Shown: piece after piece, positions 50,163-60,177 of the stretch
Layout: each line of letters opens with the position of its first letter
Numbering within the stretch: the first letter of the stretch is position 1
NCBI GenBank assembly: GCA_043381765.1
Contig: JBHJMP010000835.1
Location: forward strand, 1-60,177
Source of the DNA: Collodictyon triciliatum
Lineage: Eukaryota; CRuMs
DNA length: 60,177 nt
Direction of reading: 5' to 3'
The notes under the pieces: model-generated
The model's database searches: none
What the model was told of the DNA's origin: nothing
The model's input: only the letters and a program-made list of their open reading frames with translations
Made by a program: the position numbers and the translations under genes

Positions 50163-50521
50163 NNNNNNNNNNNNNNNNNNNNNNNNNNNNNNNNNNNNNN
50201 NNNNNNNNNNNNNNNNNNNNNNNNNNNNNNNNNNNNNNNNNNNNNNNNNNNNNNNNNNNNNNNNNNNNNNNNNNNNNNNNNNNNNNNNNNNNNNNNNNNN
50301 NNNNNNNNNNNNNNNNNNNNNNNNNNNNNNNNNNNNNNNNNNNNNNNNNNNNNNNNNNNNNNNNNNNNNNNNNNNNNNNNNNNNNNNNNNNNNNNNNNNN
50401 NNNNNNNNNNNNNNNNNNNNNNNNNNNNNNNNNNNNNNNNNNNNNNNNNNNNNNNNNNNNNNNNNNNNNNNNNNNNNNNNNNNNNNNNNNNNNNNNNNNN
50501 NNNNNNNNNNNNNNNNNNNNN
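50163..50521. other. Assembly gap (359 N)
   Basis: Run of N in otherwise AT-rich sequence between the LRR gene and the next + strand exons. Confidence 0.99.
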
Positions 50522-50780
50522 TGATGTTGCTATTGATATTATAACGCTAGTAATGAAACTGAATACACCAACAGGACGTTTTTTGTAATATTTATCATGC
50601 ATGGGTTTATAAGGGTAGGGTGTCTCAAGCTAATTAGAGGAATTTCACAATCAACTAACTTGTTACATTTATTGGTGAATTAACTCGTATACGTGATTGG
50701 TTTGTTTGTTTGTTTTTTTTAATAAAAATACGAATACAAAAACCCTCGAAAATTGATATTTCCACATTTCATTAATTCAG

Positions 50781-51660
50781 GTATTGACGAGAGCTTTCAG
50801 TCATGATTTTGCCCCAGTAGCCATGGGGTCTCAGTTTCTTTTAACTATGGGCAATGGTATGATCATTTAGATACCTTCAAATTAATGAATGGAAAATAAA
50901 TAAATAAATAAAAACAAACAAATAAATAAATAAAGAATAAACAAAAAACAAAAAACAAAAAAAATAAAAATAAAAAATAAAAAATAACGAAAAAATATCA
51001 TACTATCACAATCAAGCACAAAGCCGCATTCTCAACCCCTTTTTTCGATCAAGATACACGGAACTGTTACACCCCAACACACAGAACGCAACGGACTCAT
51101 ATCGCGCTGCCTCAAGATCGTTGCGTTCAAACTCGATATGCCCTTCAATCAGGGTGCTGTGACCCGCGGCCACGACTCAGCAAGTGCAATCTCGAGGACG
51201 ATAGAACCTAGTTTGTCAACTAACTTTCCTCTTGCGTCTGCATCCTTCTACCGAGTGCCGGCCAACTTGTGATCAACAAAAGTGAGGACGGACATCTCTG
51301 AACTGCCTTTGTGGAGCGGATCAGATCTTTTGATGGGTGATCGGCGCGTGACTGCATGTTTGTGTGGCTGAACCGTTTTCCCTGGATTAATATGGTAACC
51401 TGCTCCGGTTGCGCTTTGGGATTGAATCTGTGTCCTATATTCCTACAGGCGGTGGATTGGGACGCAAATGGCCCATAATGGTTGGCGAGATACAAGGGAG
51501 CGATATAGAAATGGATAAGTGGTGTGTTGTGTTGTGTTGTATGCTGGACTGGGCGGATAGAAAGAGTAGGATGATGGCGGAGGGGAAGAAAAGAGAGGGT
51601 AGGGTGATACTTCTGGGGTGGGATTTTTTGTTTGTTTTTGTTTTTTGCCCAATGCGATGA
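50781..51660 (+). CDS. Uncertain + strand gene, possibly starting inside the gap
   Basis: A candidate exon near 50781-50857 reads RAFSHDFAPVAMGSQFLLTM and ends at GTATGA. A second, about 51022-51228, has GC-rich third positions (SIKIHGTVTPQHTERNGLIS; RCLKIVAFKLDMPFNQG). A third, from 51449, reads GLGRKWPIMVGEIQGSDIE. The order of a short beta strand, L-x-x-RC, a Gly-rich stretch and a KWP motif weakly recalls a B9 (transition-zone) domain, but key tryptophans are absent. AATAAA at 51660 follows a stop. The opposite strand is also partly open, so strand and product are tentative. Confidence 0.3.
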
Positions 51661-51877
51661 AATAAAGGAGACCTATTTAATATTTCGTGAAATGTCAAGT
51701 ATTTATTACCCAAGTGCAAGGCTAAGAGATGATATAGTATTTGCTATAGCCTCCTCTCATTCATCTACTTCGTGTTTTCATCTTTTCTCTCTTTTTTCTG
51801 AATTTAAACATGATTTTTAAGTGTATTTTGGAACAACTGGGGCAGTAGCAATGCCCTGGTCAATTTCATTTTCTTAT

Positions 51878-53006
51878 TTACTCTTTATCTTCTTCATCAC
51901 TGCCATAATCTGCAAGAGAAAAAAGCGTGTTGGTGTTGCTTTCAAGGGATGGCCCTTTCTCTCCTATTTGGACAATCTTGTTCACCTTTTCTTTTTTACC
52001 CCCTTTCTCTTTCATCTTTGTTGCCTTCTTCACAACCACAGTGTGAATCATCGTTGGCTTCTTCGGTTTCTTGCTCTGTGCCTCCGGGGAATCTGCAAAA
52101 CTTGGTAACTCTACGGTTGATGCAACTATTTGCCTATTCGCCCCCTTTGACTTCAATTGAACCTCTCTCTGATGCCGAAGGAACAAAAAGACAAGAAAAA
52201 CGAGTGAGTTGTTTGCTGGATGAAAGTATGACGAGTACAGACGAATATTGAATGAACAGGTTTCAATGGAAAATGCTCATGCAAGAAGCTGAATGGTGGT
52301 TTGTACAAGAGTTTATTCAAGAGGTGATAGATCCAACTGGGAATATACAATTGTAATGGAACAGAGTGGAAAAAGAAAGAGAAATAAGCCACCAGCTCCA
52401 AAATACCACAAATAAAAATAGTTTGCGTTTGTTGCTGCTTCCTACCTCAAACATGTCCAGGTATTTGCGCTCCTCTTCCTCTTGGAGTCTCTTCTGTGCA
52501 CGCTCTTGTTCTTCCAGTTGATTAAGAAACCCCACCTCTTCGGCATCCAGTGCTTTTGGTGGGCCTGCAACGTCAGCGTGTCAATACAGGTTTGAAGATT
52601 ATGGTACAGACATGGCAATGCTTCCATTTGATATTAGGAGGGGCGCTACCTACGGAATGCGTTGTGCTGCTCTTTATACTGCTGCTCTTCCTTGACTTTG
52701 TTCTCTTCAAGTTGTGTGTAAAGCGGCTTTGCTGCTTCGTCTCGGATGCGCGGCCCAGAAATACCAAGCTTTTCCCGCTCCTCCTTCAAAACTTTCTCAC
52801 TCACAAACTGCATCGCTTGCCCGCGGAACTAGTAGCAGCAACAATATATAATAGCATTACTTATGGTGTGTGTTGAACAGAAGAAAACTGAATGAAAAGA
52901 AATGGATGAAATGAAAGGTGTCTCGTTGGTGTTTATTCAAGCAACGGCAGAAGGCCGGCTTTGATCTATAGGTTGAGGCAGTCGTTTTCTCAGTCAGATT
53001 TACCAT
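51878..53006 (-). CDS. NIP30/PSME3IP1 (FAM192A) homologue
   Basis: Four exons, 53006-53004 (ATG only), 52828-52654, 52564-52446 and 52168-51878, are phase-consistent and give 195 aa. The conserved N-terminal NIP30 domain is clear: FVSEKVLKEEREK, RDEAAKPLYTQLEENKVKEE, YKEQHNAFRPPKALDAEEVG, FLNQLEEQERAQKR. It is a charged, helical region. The C-terminal half is Lys-rich and ends with an acidic tail (DYGSDEEDKE). In animals this family binds the proteasome activator PA28-gamma in the nucleus; a nuclear role here is inferred from homology. The first exon holding only the initiator codon is unusual but has a good GTAAAT donor and correct phase. Confidence 0.88.
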
Positions 53007-53482
53007 TTTTTCTATTGTTCGATTCAAAGCTCTTCAGATCCACCATAAAAGCGTGAAAAATAACTGTGTGCCGATGCATCGATATAAATTCCACAAATGT
53101 ATCAAAATCTGAATCCAATCCAAATGTGGATTTAAAATTCACTGAAAATGCTGTCAATTTTGATTCTAGCTGGTTCGCAGCTAAACACCGCTACAATTAG
53201 CAAACGCCACAATCCTCGATATGAAACTCGAGTTGATCATCAAATCATCAAATCAAGTCAAGTCAAGTCAAGTCAAGTCAAATCAAATCAAATCAAATCA
53301 AATCAAATCAAATCAAAAAAAAAAAAGACAAAAAAAGCAGCAATGATGGAACGAGCAAAGCAGCGCACAAGAAGGAGAATTTTGGTAGAGACGCTTGCTA
53401 AATAGTCTGAACGAGGAAAGAAAAGACTTGCAAGTGAGCTGACCCTCGACTGTTAACTGTTTCCCATAGAGCATTTTTGAAG
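53007..53482. other. Divergent upstream region with (TCAAG)n/(TCAAA)n
   Basis: Shared promoter region of NIP30 (-) and enoyl-CoA reductase (+). A pentamer repeat lies at about 53252-53316, changing from TCAAG to TCAAA. No other element is recognised. Confidence 0.5.
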
Positions 53483-55514
53483 ATGTCCGAATACACCGTC
53501 ACAACTGAGAAAGGTCGAGACTATGGCAAGTTCAAAGTTTCCACCGTGGCCGAGCTTCGTGACCTTTTCGGGAAAAAGAGTGGGCCTCATTTTGTTATGT
53601 TGTCGTATTCATTCTGTTTAATTACGTATTAGTATGCCTCATTATGTTCTATGCTAAAGCAAGACTAGAACATAGTCTGTTTTCGTCAGCATATTCTCAA
53701 CACTTTTTTTTTTTTTTTGCACTTACACACAACAGACCCAAAGTTTTCCGACGTGAACCGCCAACGTTTCACGTATAACGACAGCAAAGGTTTTATCTTC
53801 GCTGCGAAATAAATTCACTGTGTCACATATTTATGCTGATTTGTGGAGTGTCCTTTCCTTTATTTCCTAGTTATTTAGGGTCTATCATTCCTATTAAACG
53901 AATTTATTTCAAAAAAAAACCCCCCCTTTTTTAACGAAACTTTGCTTGTCTTACTGAGAACTATTCCTTCCGTTTCGTCAGGCGCGAAGCAAGTGTTAAA
54001 GCTCGAAGCCAACCTATCTGAGCTGGACATCAAAGACAAAACCTTGTACTTCAAAGATCTTGGTAGATACTTTTCATTTTATCATCATTTTTTTATGCAG
54101 AGAAGACTTTTGTGAATAATACTTCATCAAATGCCAAATGCATCTCGATTCTGATTTGTGTATTCTTTTTTTTTTTCCCGCCATGGCCATCTTGTCTATC
54201 TGACAGGTCTTCAAGTTGGCTGGACCACGGTATGTTGTTTCGATGTGTGACATATTACTATGTGGAATGAATCTGCATGCATTTATTTTCACATATATAT
54301 ATTATTTACGTTTTATCTTAAAATCCAGGTATTCTTGACCGAGTATGCTGGCCCTCTTGTCATCGTTCTCCTGAACTACATTTACAGGGAGTCTATCTAC
54401 GGCTCTGTTGTCTCCAATGGCTCGTGGGCAGCTACCGTTCAAATGTCAGTATAACAAACCAAAAAAAAAAACCTGTTATCGTTTTCCTCAACTTTTTTTT
54501 GAACTTCTTACCATACAAAAAGAAAACCCCCACTGAACTTGGACCACTACTTTGTATCTGTAGGATTGGCGCATTTGCCTGGGTTGCTCACTACGCCAAG
54601 CGCCTTCTCGAAACCATCTTTGTCCACCACTTCAGCAATGCCACAATGCCCATCCTCAACATCTTCAAAAACAGTGGCTACTATTGGGGCTTTGCTGCAC
54701 TCAACGGATATTATCTGTTCCACCCTAAATACACTGCTCCGAGTGAGAACCAAGTTTATCTTGGCTTTGGCATCTTTGTCGTGAGTTATCAGACGCATTT
54801 CAGAATCCCTTTTTTTTCTGTTGTTGTTATTCGATAGTATTGAATCCGCCAGGTTTTCACACATTTCTTCTATCAGGTTTCTGAGCTGTGCAACTTTATC
54901 ACCCACGTTATGCTTCGCAACCTGCGCCCAGCTGGCAGTCGTGTCCGCCAAATCCCCAAAGGATTCCTGTTTGAACTAGTTTCTTGCCCCAACTACTTCT
55001 TTGAGGTTCTTGCCTGGGTTGGATTCACCATCATGACCCAGATGGCCGGAGGTTAGTTCATCATCGTTGATTATATCGCACGAAGGGAAGCACTCTTGTA
55101 CTACTTTTTTTTTCTTTTTTCTTTCCTTTTTTCTTTTCTTTTCTTTTCTTTTCTTTTCTTTTTCCTTTTTCTTTTTTCTTTTCTTTTTCCTTTTTTCTTT
55201 TTCCTTTTTTCTTTTTCCTTTTTTCTTTTTCCTTTTTTCTTTTCTTTCTAATTTATATTGTGATTTCTACGATGACTATTTACTTCAGTCGCCCATTTCG
55301 TGGTTAGAAAAAGAGAAAGAAAGTATCATGGATTATTCTAACATTGGGCCTTGCATTCCGGTTGAATTTATTAAATAATCTTCTAGCTGCTTTGTTCACT
55401 CTCGCCGGAGCTTTTCAGATGCTTGCTTGGGCCCTTGGCAAGCACCGCAACTACAAGAAGGAATTCCCGGCCTACCCGAAGAATCGCAAGGCTATGATTC
55501 CGTTCCTCATCTAG
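53483..55514 (+). CDS. Very-long-chain trans-2-enoyl-CoA reductase (TECR/Tsc13 family)
   Basis: Eight exons: about 53483-53579, 53736-53789, 53982-54062, 54207-54229, 54329-54444, 54564-54780, 54877-55051, 55387-55514. They total 891 nt, 296 aa plus stop. The N-terminal ubiquitin-like part (KGRDYGKFKVSTVAELRDLF) is followed by KDLGLQVGWTTVFLTEYAGP, then the conserved YAKRLLETIFVHHFSNATMP, NIFKNSGYYWGFAA, NLRPAGSRVRQIPKGFLF and VSCPNYFFEVLAWVGFTIMT. It ends AYPKNRKAMIPFLI, a typical steroid-reductase-fold C-terminus. The enzyme performs the last, NADPH-dependent step of very-long-chain fatty-acid elongation at the ER membrane. Exon 4 is only 23 nt. The last intron carries a long pyrimidine repeat. 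Confidence 0.95.
55103..55247. repeat. (TTTTC)n / (TTTTTCC)n pyrimidine repeat in the last intron of the reductase gene
   Basis: Pure pyrimidine run on the transcribed strand within intron 55052-55386. Confidence 0.9.
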
Positions 55515-55914
55515 AAGACTTATCAAACCCGTGTGCTCTCTGGTCTTTTTAGCCCGATTCTTCTTTTTCTTTTTCCACTTGTCTCTTTCACGCAGCTTTT
55601 AGACAGAAAACGTCTTTCTTTATCTAGACGGAAGAATTTTTATGTGAGCGTTGAATCTCAAAGGCCAAGAAAGCAATCACATTTTATAAATGACGGGATG
55701 ACTCTTCAAAAAATGGCAAATTATTGGAATAATTTATTTATTTATTTAAAAAAAGTAATGTGAAAGGAAAGAAAAATAGGCTGATTTTTTTTGTTTTGTT
55801 TTTTTAATTTATTATGCGGGCGATAAATTATAATTGCTTCCAGAAGCACCGAGCGACAGAAAGAGACAGGGGAGCGCTTAGATAGAGGTGATGAAAAGAA
55901 AGGCAACATGGAAA
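55515..55914. other. Convergent 3' flanks
   Basis: 3' ends of the reductase (+) and the cNMP/GRAM gene (-). A minus-strand AATAAA lies near 55805. No gene is seen. Confidence 0.5.
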
Positions 55915-56156
55915 TCACACTCCCTTCGCAAAACGGTCCAGAAGGCGGTGTGCCAAATAACATGCCAATGAGTGATAGAATCTCAATGGAAGGCCTGATT
56001 GTGTAGACTCTAGAATGGATTCCAGGAATGACGCTTCGAGGCGATAGCACTGTACCTAGGGTTTAATTGTCCAGATGAAACGACTGTGCAGGTAGGAAAT
56101 AATAATGACAATATAAATCTTTGTTTTTTTTCTTTTTTTTTCTTTTTTTCTTTTTT

Positions 56157-56221
<65 letters not shown>

Positions 56222-59200
56222 CTTTTTTAAGACCCCACCTCATCGACATCAGCCCTGACCGATGCTGCGCGAGTGCCACCTGTGATGAAAGTCATTTCAC
56301 CAAACATTTCACTTTCTCGCAGAACTCGCACGACGGAAACTGGGGTATCACGAAGGCCGCCCGTCTCAACACGCACCCTTCCTTTCGCAACCTTATGTAT
56401 AATGATGGGTAGGTCGTTGCTTTTGATTTCACAATATCAACAAATAGAGTGAAAATCAAAAAAAAAAAAAAAAAGCTATATAACGTAGCTTTTTATATGT
56501 AGAAATAATTAACTGAAGAGGACGGGAATGTAATCCCAGAGCTCAGGACTTTACCTGATAGACAACTCGGTCATCTTCTCCTTCCCTAATGATGTACTCA
56601 TCCCGTTTGTATCTCACAAGCCGGGCGCCTGCATACCGCGAGCAGAAATAAAAGAACGAGGATACACATCAAAGGAAGAGTTAATTTTTCTCTAATAATC
56701 ACAGGCTTTTAACAAATCAGTAAAGAATCACATCAGTAAGTAAAATACGAACTATAGAAAGGAAAATACAAAACGGAGGGAAGTTGAGATTAAAAGACAA
56801 AAGACTTCCATTTCATACCTTGTATAAAGAGAGCATAGTCATCCGACTGCAGGGGCGGAATGAGAAATGTGGAATGATGTTTTTTTGACTGTGTGGTTCT
56901 GCGATTGGGTGGTCGAATAGATAATTCAACCCCCAATATAAATTATGTATTAATACAATGCGCTATGTATGGTGTATTTTTATATTTTCTCGCACAGCAA
57001 GTTTCCTAAGGTATTTATTTGGTCTCTTACGGTGATTCTGGCACCGCAATTTTCATCGCAGCTTCGTTACTGGACGGGCTGATAGAAGCCCTTCGGTTCG
57101 ACCTTCACAAACGAAGCAATTTTGAGAATAAGCATACGAACCAACAAGCTCCAATGATAAAATATCTCTAGCACTTCAAAAAAATGGTGAAGCACATACA
57201 TTTGATTCGGGCGGAGAAATCCTGTTGCTACTTTCGATTTTGCCTTCCTCCATGTAGATATGAGTTCGTTACCCACACTTGACGCATCGTCAAAATCAAA
57301 GAAGGTAACCTTCTCATTGAATTTTTTTTTTTTTTAGGAGTTAGCTACCATTTTTTTATCCCATCTTCTAATTCATTTAATTTCATGTCGTATTTCGAAA
57401 ATAAACATAGAAAAATTCGTTGTAAATGAGCAAATAAAAAATAAAGTCAAACTGTCTTATCGATGCAGTCCACGGTGATTTCTGAGGGAGTGTAGTTGAT
57501 GGATGATATTGTGATAAAGGGAAAAACTTCCTATCAAAGTATTCAATGGTTACTTGTCAACACCACTGCAAATGTCATATGATGGTTGAAAAGTATGTAA
57601 AATGTGTCAATATTTTCATTCGTGTTTATCCGATTCCAAGTAATTTTATTGTATAGGTTACTTTCTTTGAATCGAATAAAGGAAAAAAAATTGTATAGGT
57701 TACTTTCATCATAACCCCTAAAATTTTGGCCTGGAATATGAGTCCCTCCCTTGTAATCGTCAGAATACCGACCACTTGCACCTTTTTCATCATGATGCAC
57801 GGGTAAGCTGCCACTATTGTGTGTACACGAGAATGTCATGTAAAAAAATTCTTAAATGATATATTTATTTATTCATGGTTTAGTATATATCAATACATAA
57901 TTCATCCCGAGTATGCGGCATTTGTTTGTGTTGAACTCCAGAAGATGGTAAGTTCTCATCCAATGCAATCTTGATTGAAATATGAATTAACATTATCAAA
58001 AGTGCGAATATCTGATAATGTTTGCATTCTATTTTGTCAGGTATACTTAAATTACTTGAGAATATTGGAGAGGGTGATTCCTATCCAATAAATTGGCCTG
58101 CGTTACTTGTCCGATGAACTTGAATGACTTAATGATATCAGAAGCTAGATGAACATGCAGGCGGCCACCCAAACCGGGGTTAGATAGACATATTTTGGAT
58201 ATTGCATCCGGCGTGAATTCATAAATGACAGCTGAATATGTTGATGTTAGATTTCAAGCATCAAGTAAGATTGATTTCAATGAGTGAGTCCTGTTTACAC
58301 ATATTCAATTATAGCCAGCCCCTTCAAATTACCAAAGTGTAAACGTATTATATTTACCAGATTCACATGCAACGTAATTCCACGGCGAATTCTTTCCTAT
58401 CAAAAAGCCGTATGTCCCAAATAGGTCCCCAGGCTGAATAATGCTTATCGTTTTCGATGAGAATTCCAACCCTATTTGCCCCGATTGTAAGTAGTAGAGA
58501 CCATAAAAAGACGAGTCTGCAACTAGAACAGGGTCTCCCTTCGCATAAGTTGTGTACGATGAGTCTTCCTTCAAGCTCTTTACAGTTAATATGATAGTCA
58601 GTTCTATGAATTGAAGAGATTCTCTTTGAGCTAGTAAATGAAAAAATAAATGCTGAAAATATTGAAAAATGATGATATTGTTGTATATATGTACTTTGAT
58701 AAATATAACATCAAATGGAAAGATATAACACCTGGTATTTCAAAATAAATTTTCAACAAGTATCTGATTAGTTAATATTTTCTATATAATACCTGGATAT
58801 CTTCGTTCTTCAGTATTCCATCCTTTTCTGATAATTGAAGTGTGTTTGCTGAATTTCGCACCTTGTGAACGCCTGTCTTCGATGGAATCCAATACCTTTT
58901 TTTTTTAAGGTCTGTTAGAGTTGACAAAGAAATATTTATAATCATAATCATAATAACAAAAGGAATCCATTGCGAATCGAACAAAGAAATAATTATAACA
59001 AAAGGAATGGAAAAAGTTTGAATAAATATGTTGTGGCAACTACCTTCGCATCCAAAAGAACGCTTCTATGGCTTCATTCAAAAAGAAAGTGAATGTATGC
59101 TGCCCGCTGGTGATTTCTATACAAGTCACACCTTCTAGTCTAATCGACAATATTCCTTTGAAAGTCAACATCTAATATGATAAGAATTCATGAATTTATT

Positions 59201-60177
59201 GATAAAAAATTATGGAATGGATATGGGCTTATTTACTGCACACTCATAAACATGTATTATTATCGCATTAAGTTGTGTGAGTAAGCCTAAAAATAAGACG
59301 ATCTCAATTTTTTACCAACCTCTTTTTTCTTTATTCCATACTTGGATGTCATGAAAGTAATGCAAGTTTCCCATATGCATATATGAGTGGACGCCGAGCT
59401 TCGTTTCCCCTCGTTTGTATTACCTACAAAGGTTTTTCTTTGAAAAAAAAATATAATTCTGAAGGGGAAAACGAATTTGAAGAGAGACTGATTTGTTGCT
59501 GTGTCTGCTTCTTTTTCTTTTTCTTTTTTTTTTTCTGATTAGAAAGGCGTAGATGAAAACCTGTATATTCAGCAACCGAGCGTATTTCCTGAGACATGCC
59601 GTATCTTTCGTACATTTCAGATTTCTTTCTGCGCTGCTCATCAGAGAAAATGCTCTTCAAAAACATAAACTTTTTTAGAATATTTGATTCATCAAATAAT
59701 GTGCATTTTAGAGACATTAAACTTCGTGATTTTAATTTAAAAAATACACTATTAATACCATATTTATACCACTTAAACAGACTTCAACATCTTCAACATG
59801 CCTACCTCTAATTGGTTGCTAACAGATTCTTCGAAAGTAAGTCGGCGCAAATCAGCCAGTAATCCGCTAGACTGCTTAACATTAGTGAGTGACAAGTACT
59901 GTCCAATAATGTTCTTGGAAAGGCTGAGGCGATGCATTAAAAATTCTGCAATATTTATGATAAATTTAGTTGAAATATTTACTCGGTTCTCCCTTTGTAA
60001 TCAAATATTTATTGAAGAAAATACCGAAAAATAGTATAGCTATATGTAATATCTTGTAACTCACGTATATTCTTCTTTGAATCAAATAAAGGGGGGGGGG
60101 GGGGGGGGAAGAGAAAGATAAATATTTTCTACAACATTATTATTAATACAATCTCCCTTGTATATTTTGGCGTATTT
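55915..60177 (-). CDS. Protein with alternating GRAM/PH-like and cyclic-nucleotide-binding domains (5' end outside the window)
   Basis: Minus-strand exons in order: 59955-59815 (helical, LSLSKNIIGQYLSLTN), about 59660-59540, 59400-59330, and 59175-59042 (GILSIRLEGVTCIEITSG, end of a first GRAM/PH fold). Then 58890-58795. The first cNMP domain is at 58580-58350 (YAKGDPVLV; LQSGQIGLEF; IQPGDLFGTYGFL), closing at 58237-58112 (VIYEFTPDAISKICLSNPGL). A second GRAM fold lies at about 57820-57704 (GILTITREGLIFQAKILG), 57530-57453 (VFPFITISSINY) and about 57310-57215 (VTFFDFDDASSVGNE). The second cNMP domain is at about 56640-56567 (KRDEYIIREGEDDRVVY), 56402-56235 (VVRVLRESEMFGEMTF; GGTRAASVRADVDEV) and 56060-55915 (LEASFLESIL; RFYHSLACYLAHRLLDRF). 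Such proteins are thought to link membrane lipid binding to cyclic-nucleotide-like ligands. The FGEMTF and RAAS motifs of domain 2 are complete. Domain 1 lacks the phosphate-binding Arg motif, so it may not bind cNMP. Confidence 0.75.
56116..56228. repeat. Poly(T) tract in an intron of the cNMP/GRAM gene
   Basis: T-runs interrupted by single C, with an uninterrupted run of about 60 T. It lies directly after exon 56402-56235 in the transcribed direction, where it reads as poly(A). Confidence 0.9.
57649..57707 (+). mobile_element. Copy 4 of the motif with perfect 17-bp target-site duplication
   Basis: TTGTATAGGTTACTTTC occurs at 57649-57665 and again at 57691-57707. Between them lies exactly TTTGAATCGAATAAAGG plus eight A. 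This is the structure of a small insertion with target-site duplication and an A-tail, as left by target-primed reverse transcription. It sits in an intron of the cNMP/GRAM gene, on the splice donor. Confidence 0.75.
60075..60108 (+). mobile_element. Copy 5 of the motif, with long G-tail
   Basis: CTTTGAATCAAATAAA followed by a run of 18 G. One substitution (C to A) relative to the consensus. The long G homopolymer may also reflect an assembly or sequencing limit. No clear flanking duplication. Confidence 0.45.

Noticed and set aside
56520-56700. Plus-strand coding reading of this region
   Set aside because: The minus strand gives a complete cyclic-nucleotide-binding domain over several exons, whereas the plus frame has no recognisable continuation.

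Overview
The window is nuclear DNA from a single-celled eukaryote. Most genes carry GT-AG introns, with lengths from about 39 nt to several hundred nt. AATAAA signals lie close behind several stop codons, the DNA is rich in 5-10 nt simple repeats, and there are two assembly gaps (20122-20778 and 50163-50521). The standard code fits every gene I could splice. WD40 repeats, GCC2/GCC3 cysteine repeats, cNMP+GRAM, MORN and Sfi1-like proteins together suggest a free-living protist. A rhizarian such as a foraminiferan is my best guess, but nothing here proves the lineage.

Layout. 1-1.2 kb: the 3' end of a basic, unrecognised gene (+). 1.3-8.3 kb: a giant receptor-like gene (-) with a signal peptide, six WD40 repeats, a long GCC2/GCC3 array and about seven membrane spans. 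8.3-13.3 kb: AT-rich, gene-poor DNA with simple repeats. 13.4-24.4 kb: a compact housekeeping block containing a DHHC palmitoyltransferase (+), a PGRMC/Dap1-type heme protein (-), an adenylate kinase (+), a protein with WW domains at both ends (-, broken by a gap) and ribosomal protein eL37 (-). A tRNA-His(GTG) follows at 25.0 kb (-). 25.3-29.5 kb: a poorly resolved multi-exon gene or genes (-). 29.9-31.1 kb: an acidic hypothetical protein (+). 31.4-40.1 kb: a large Sfi1/IQ-like centrin-binding protein (+). 40.5-44.1 kb: a hypothetical gene and a MORN-repeat gene (-), possibly one gene. 44.7-49.4 kb: an LRR receptor (-) whose membrane part resembles that of the WD40 receptor. 50.8-51.7 kb: an uncertain gene (+). 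51.9-53.0 kb: NIP30/PSME3IP1 homologue (-). 53.5-55.5 kb: very-long-chain enoyl-CoA reductase (+). 55.9-60.2 kb: a protein with alternating GRAM/PH-like and cyclic-nucleotide-binding domains (-), running off the right edge.

Most interesting points. (1) A short motif, CTTTGAATCGAATAAAGG plus a G/A tail, occurs at least five times, always in the same orientation. One copy is flanked by a perfect 17-bp direct repeat, another by an imperfect 18-bp one, so it looks like a tiny insertion element. The perfect copy sits on a splice donor and has duplicated it. (2) A spliced first exon gives the WD40 protein a signal peptide, putting a WD40 propeller outside the cell or in the lumen. (3) The WD40 and LRR receptors share a related cysteine-rich plus multi-span C-terminus with different N-terminal modules, which suggests a modular receptor family.

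No operon-like logic links the genes. Neighbours alternate strands and belong to unrelated pathways: protein lipidation, heme/sterol binding, nucleotide balance, translation, fatty-acid elongation, signalling and centrosome or cytoskeleton.
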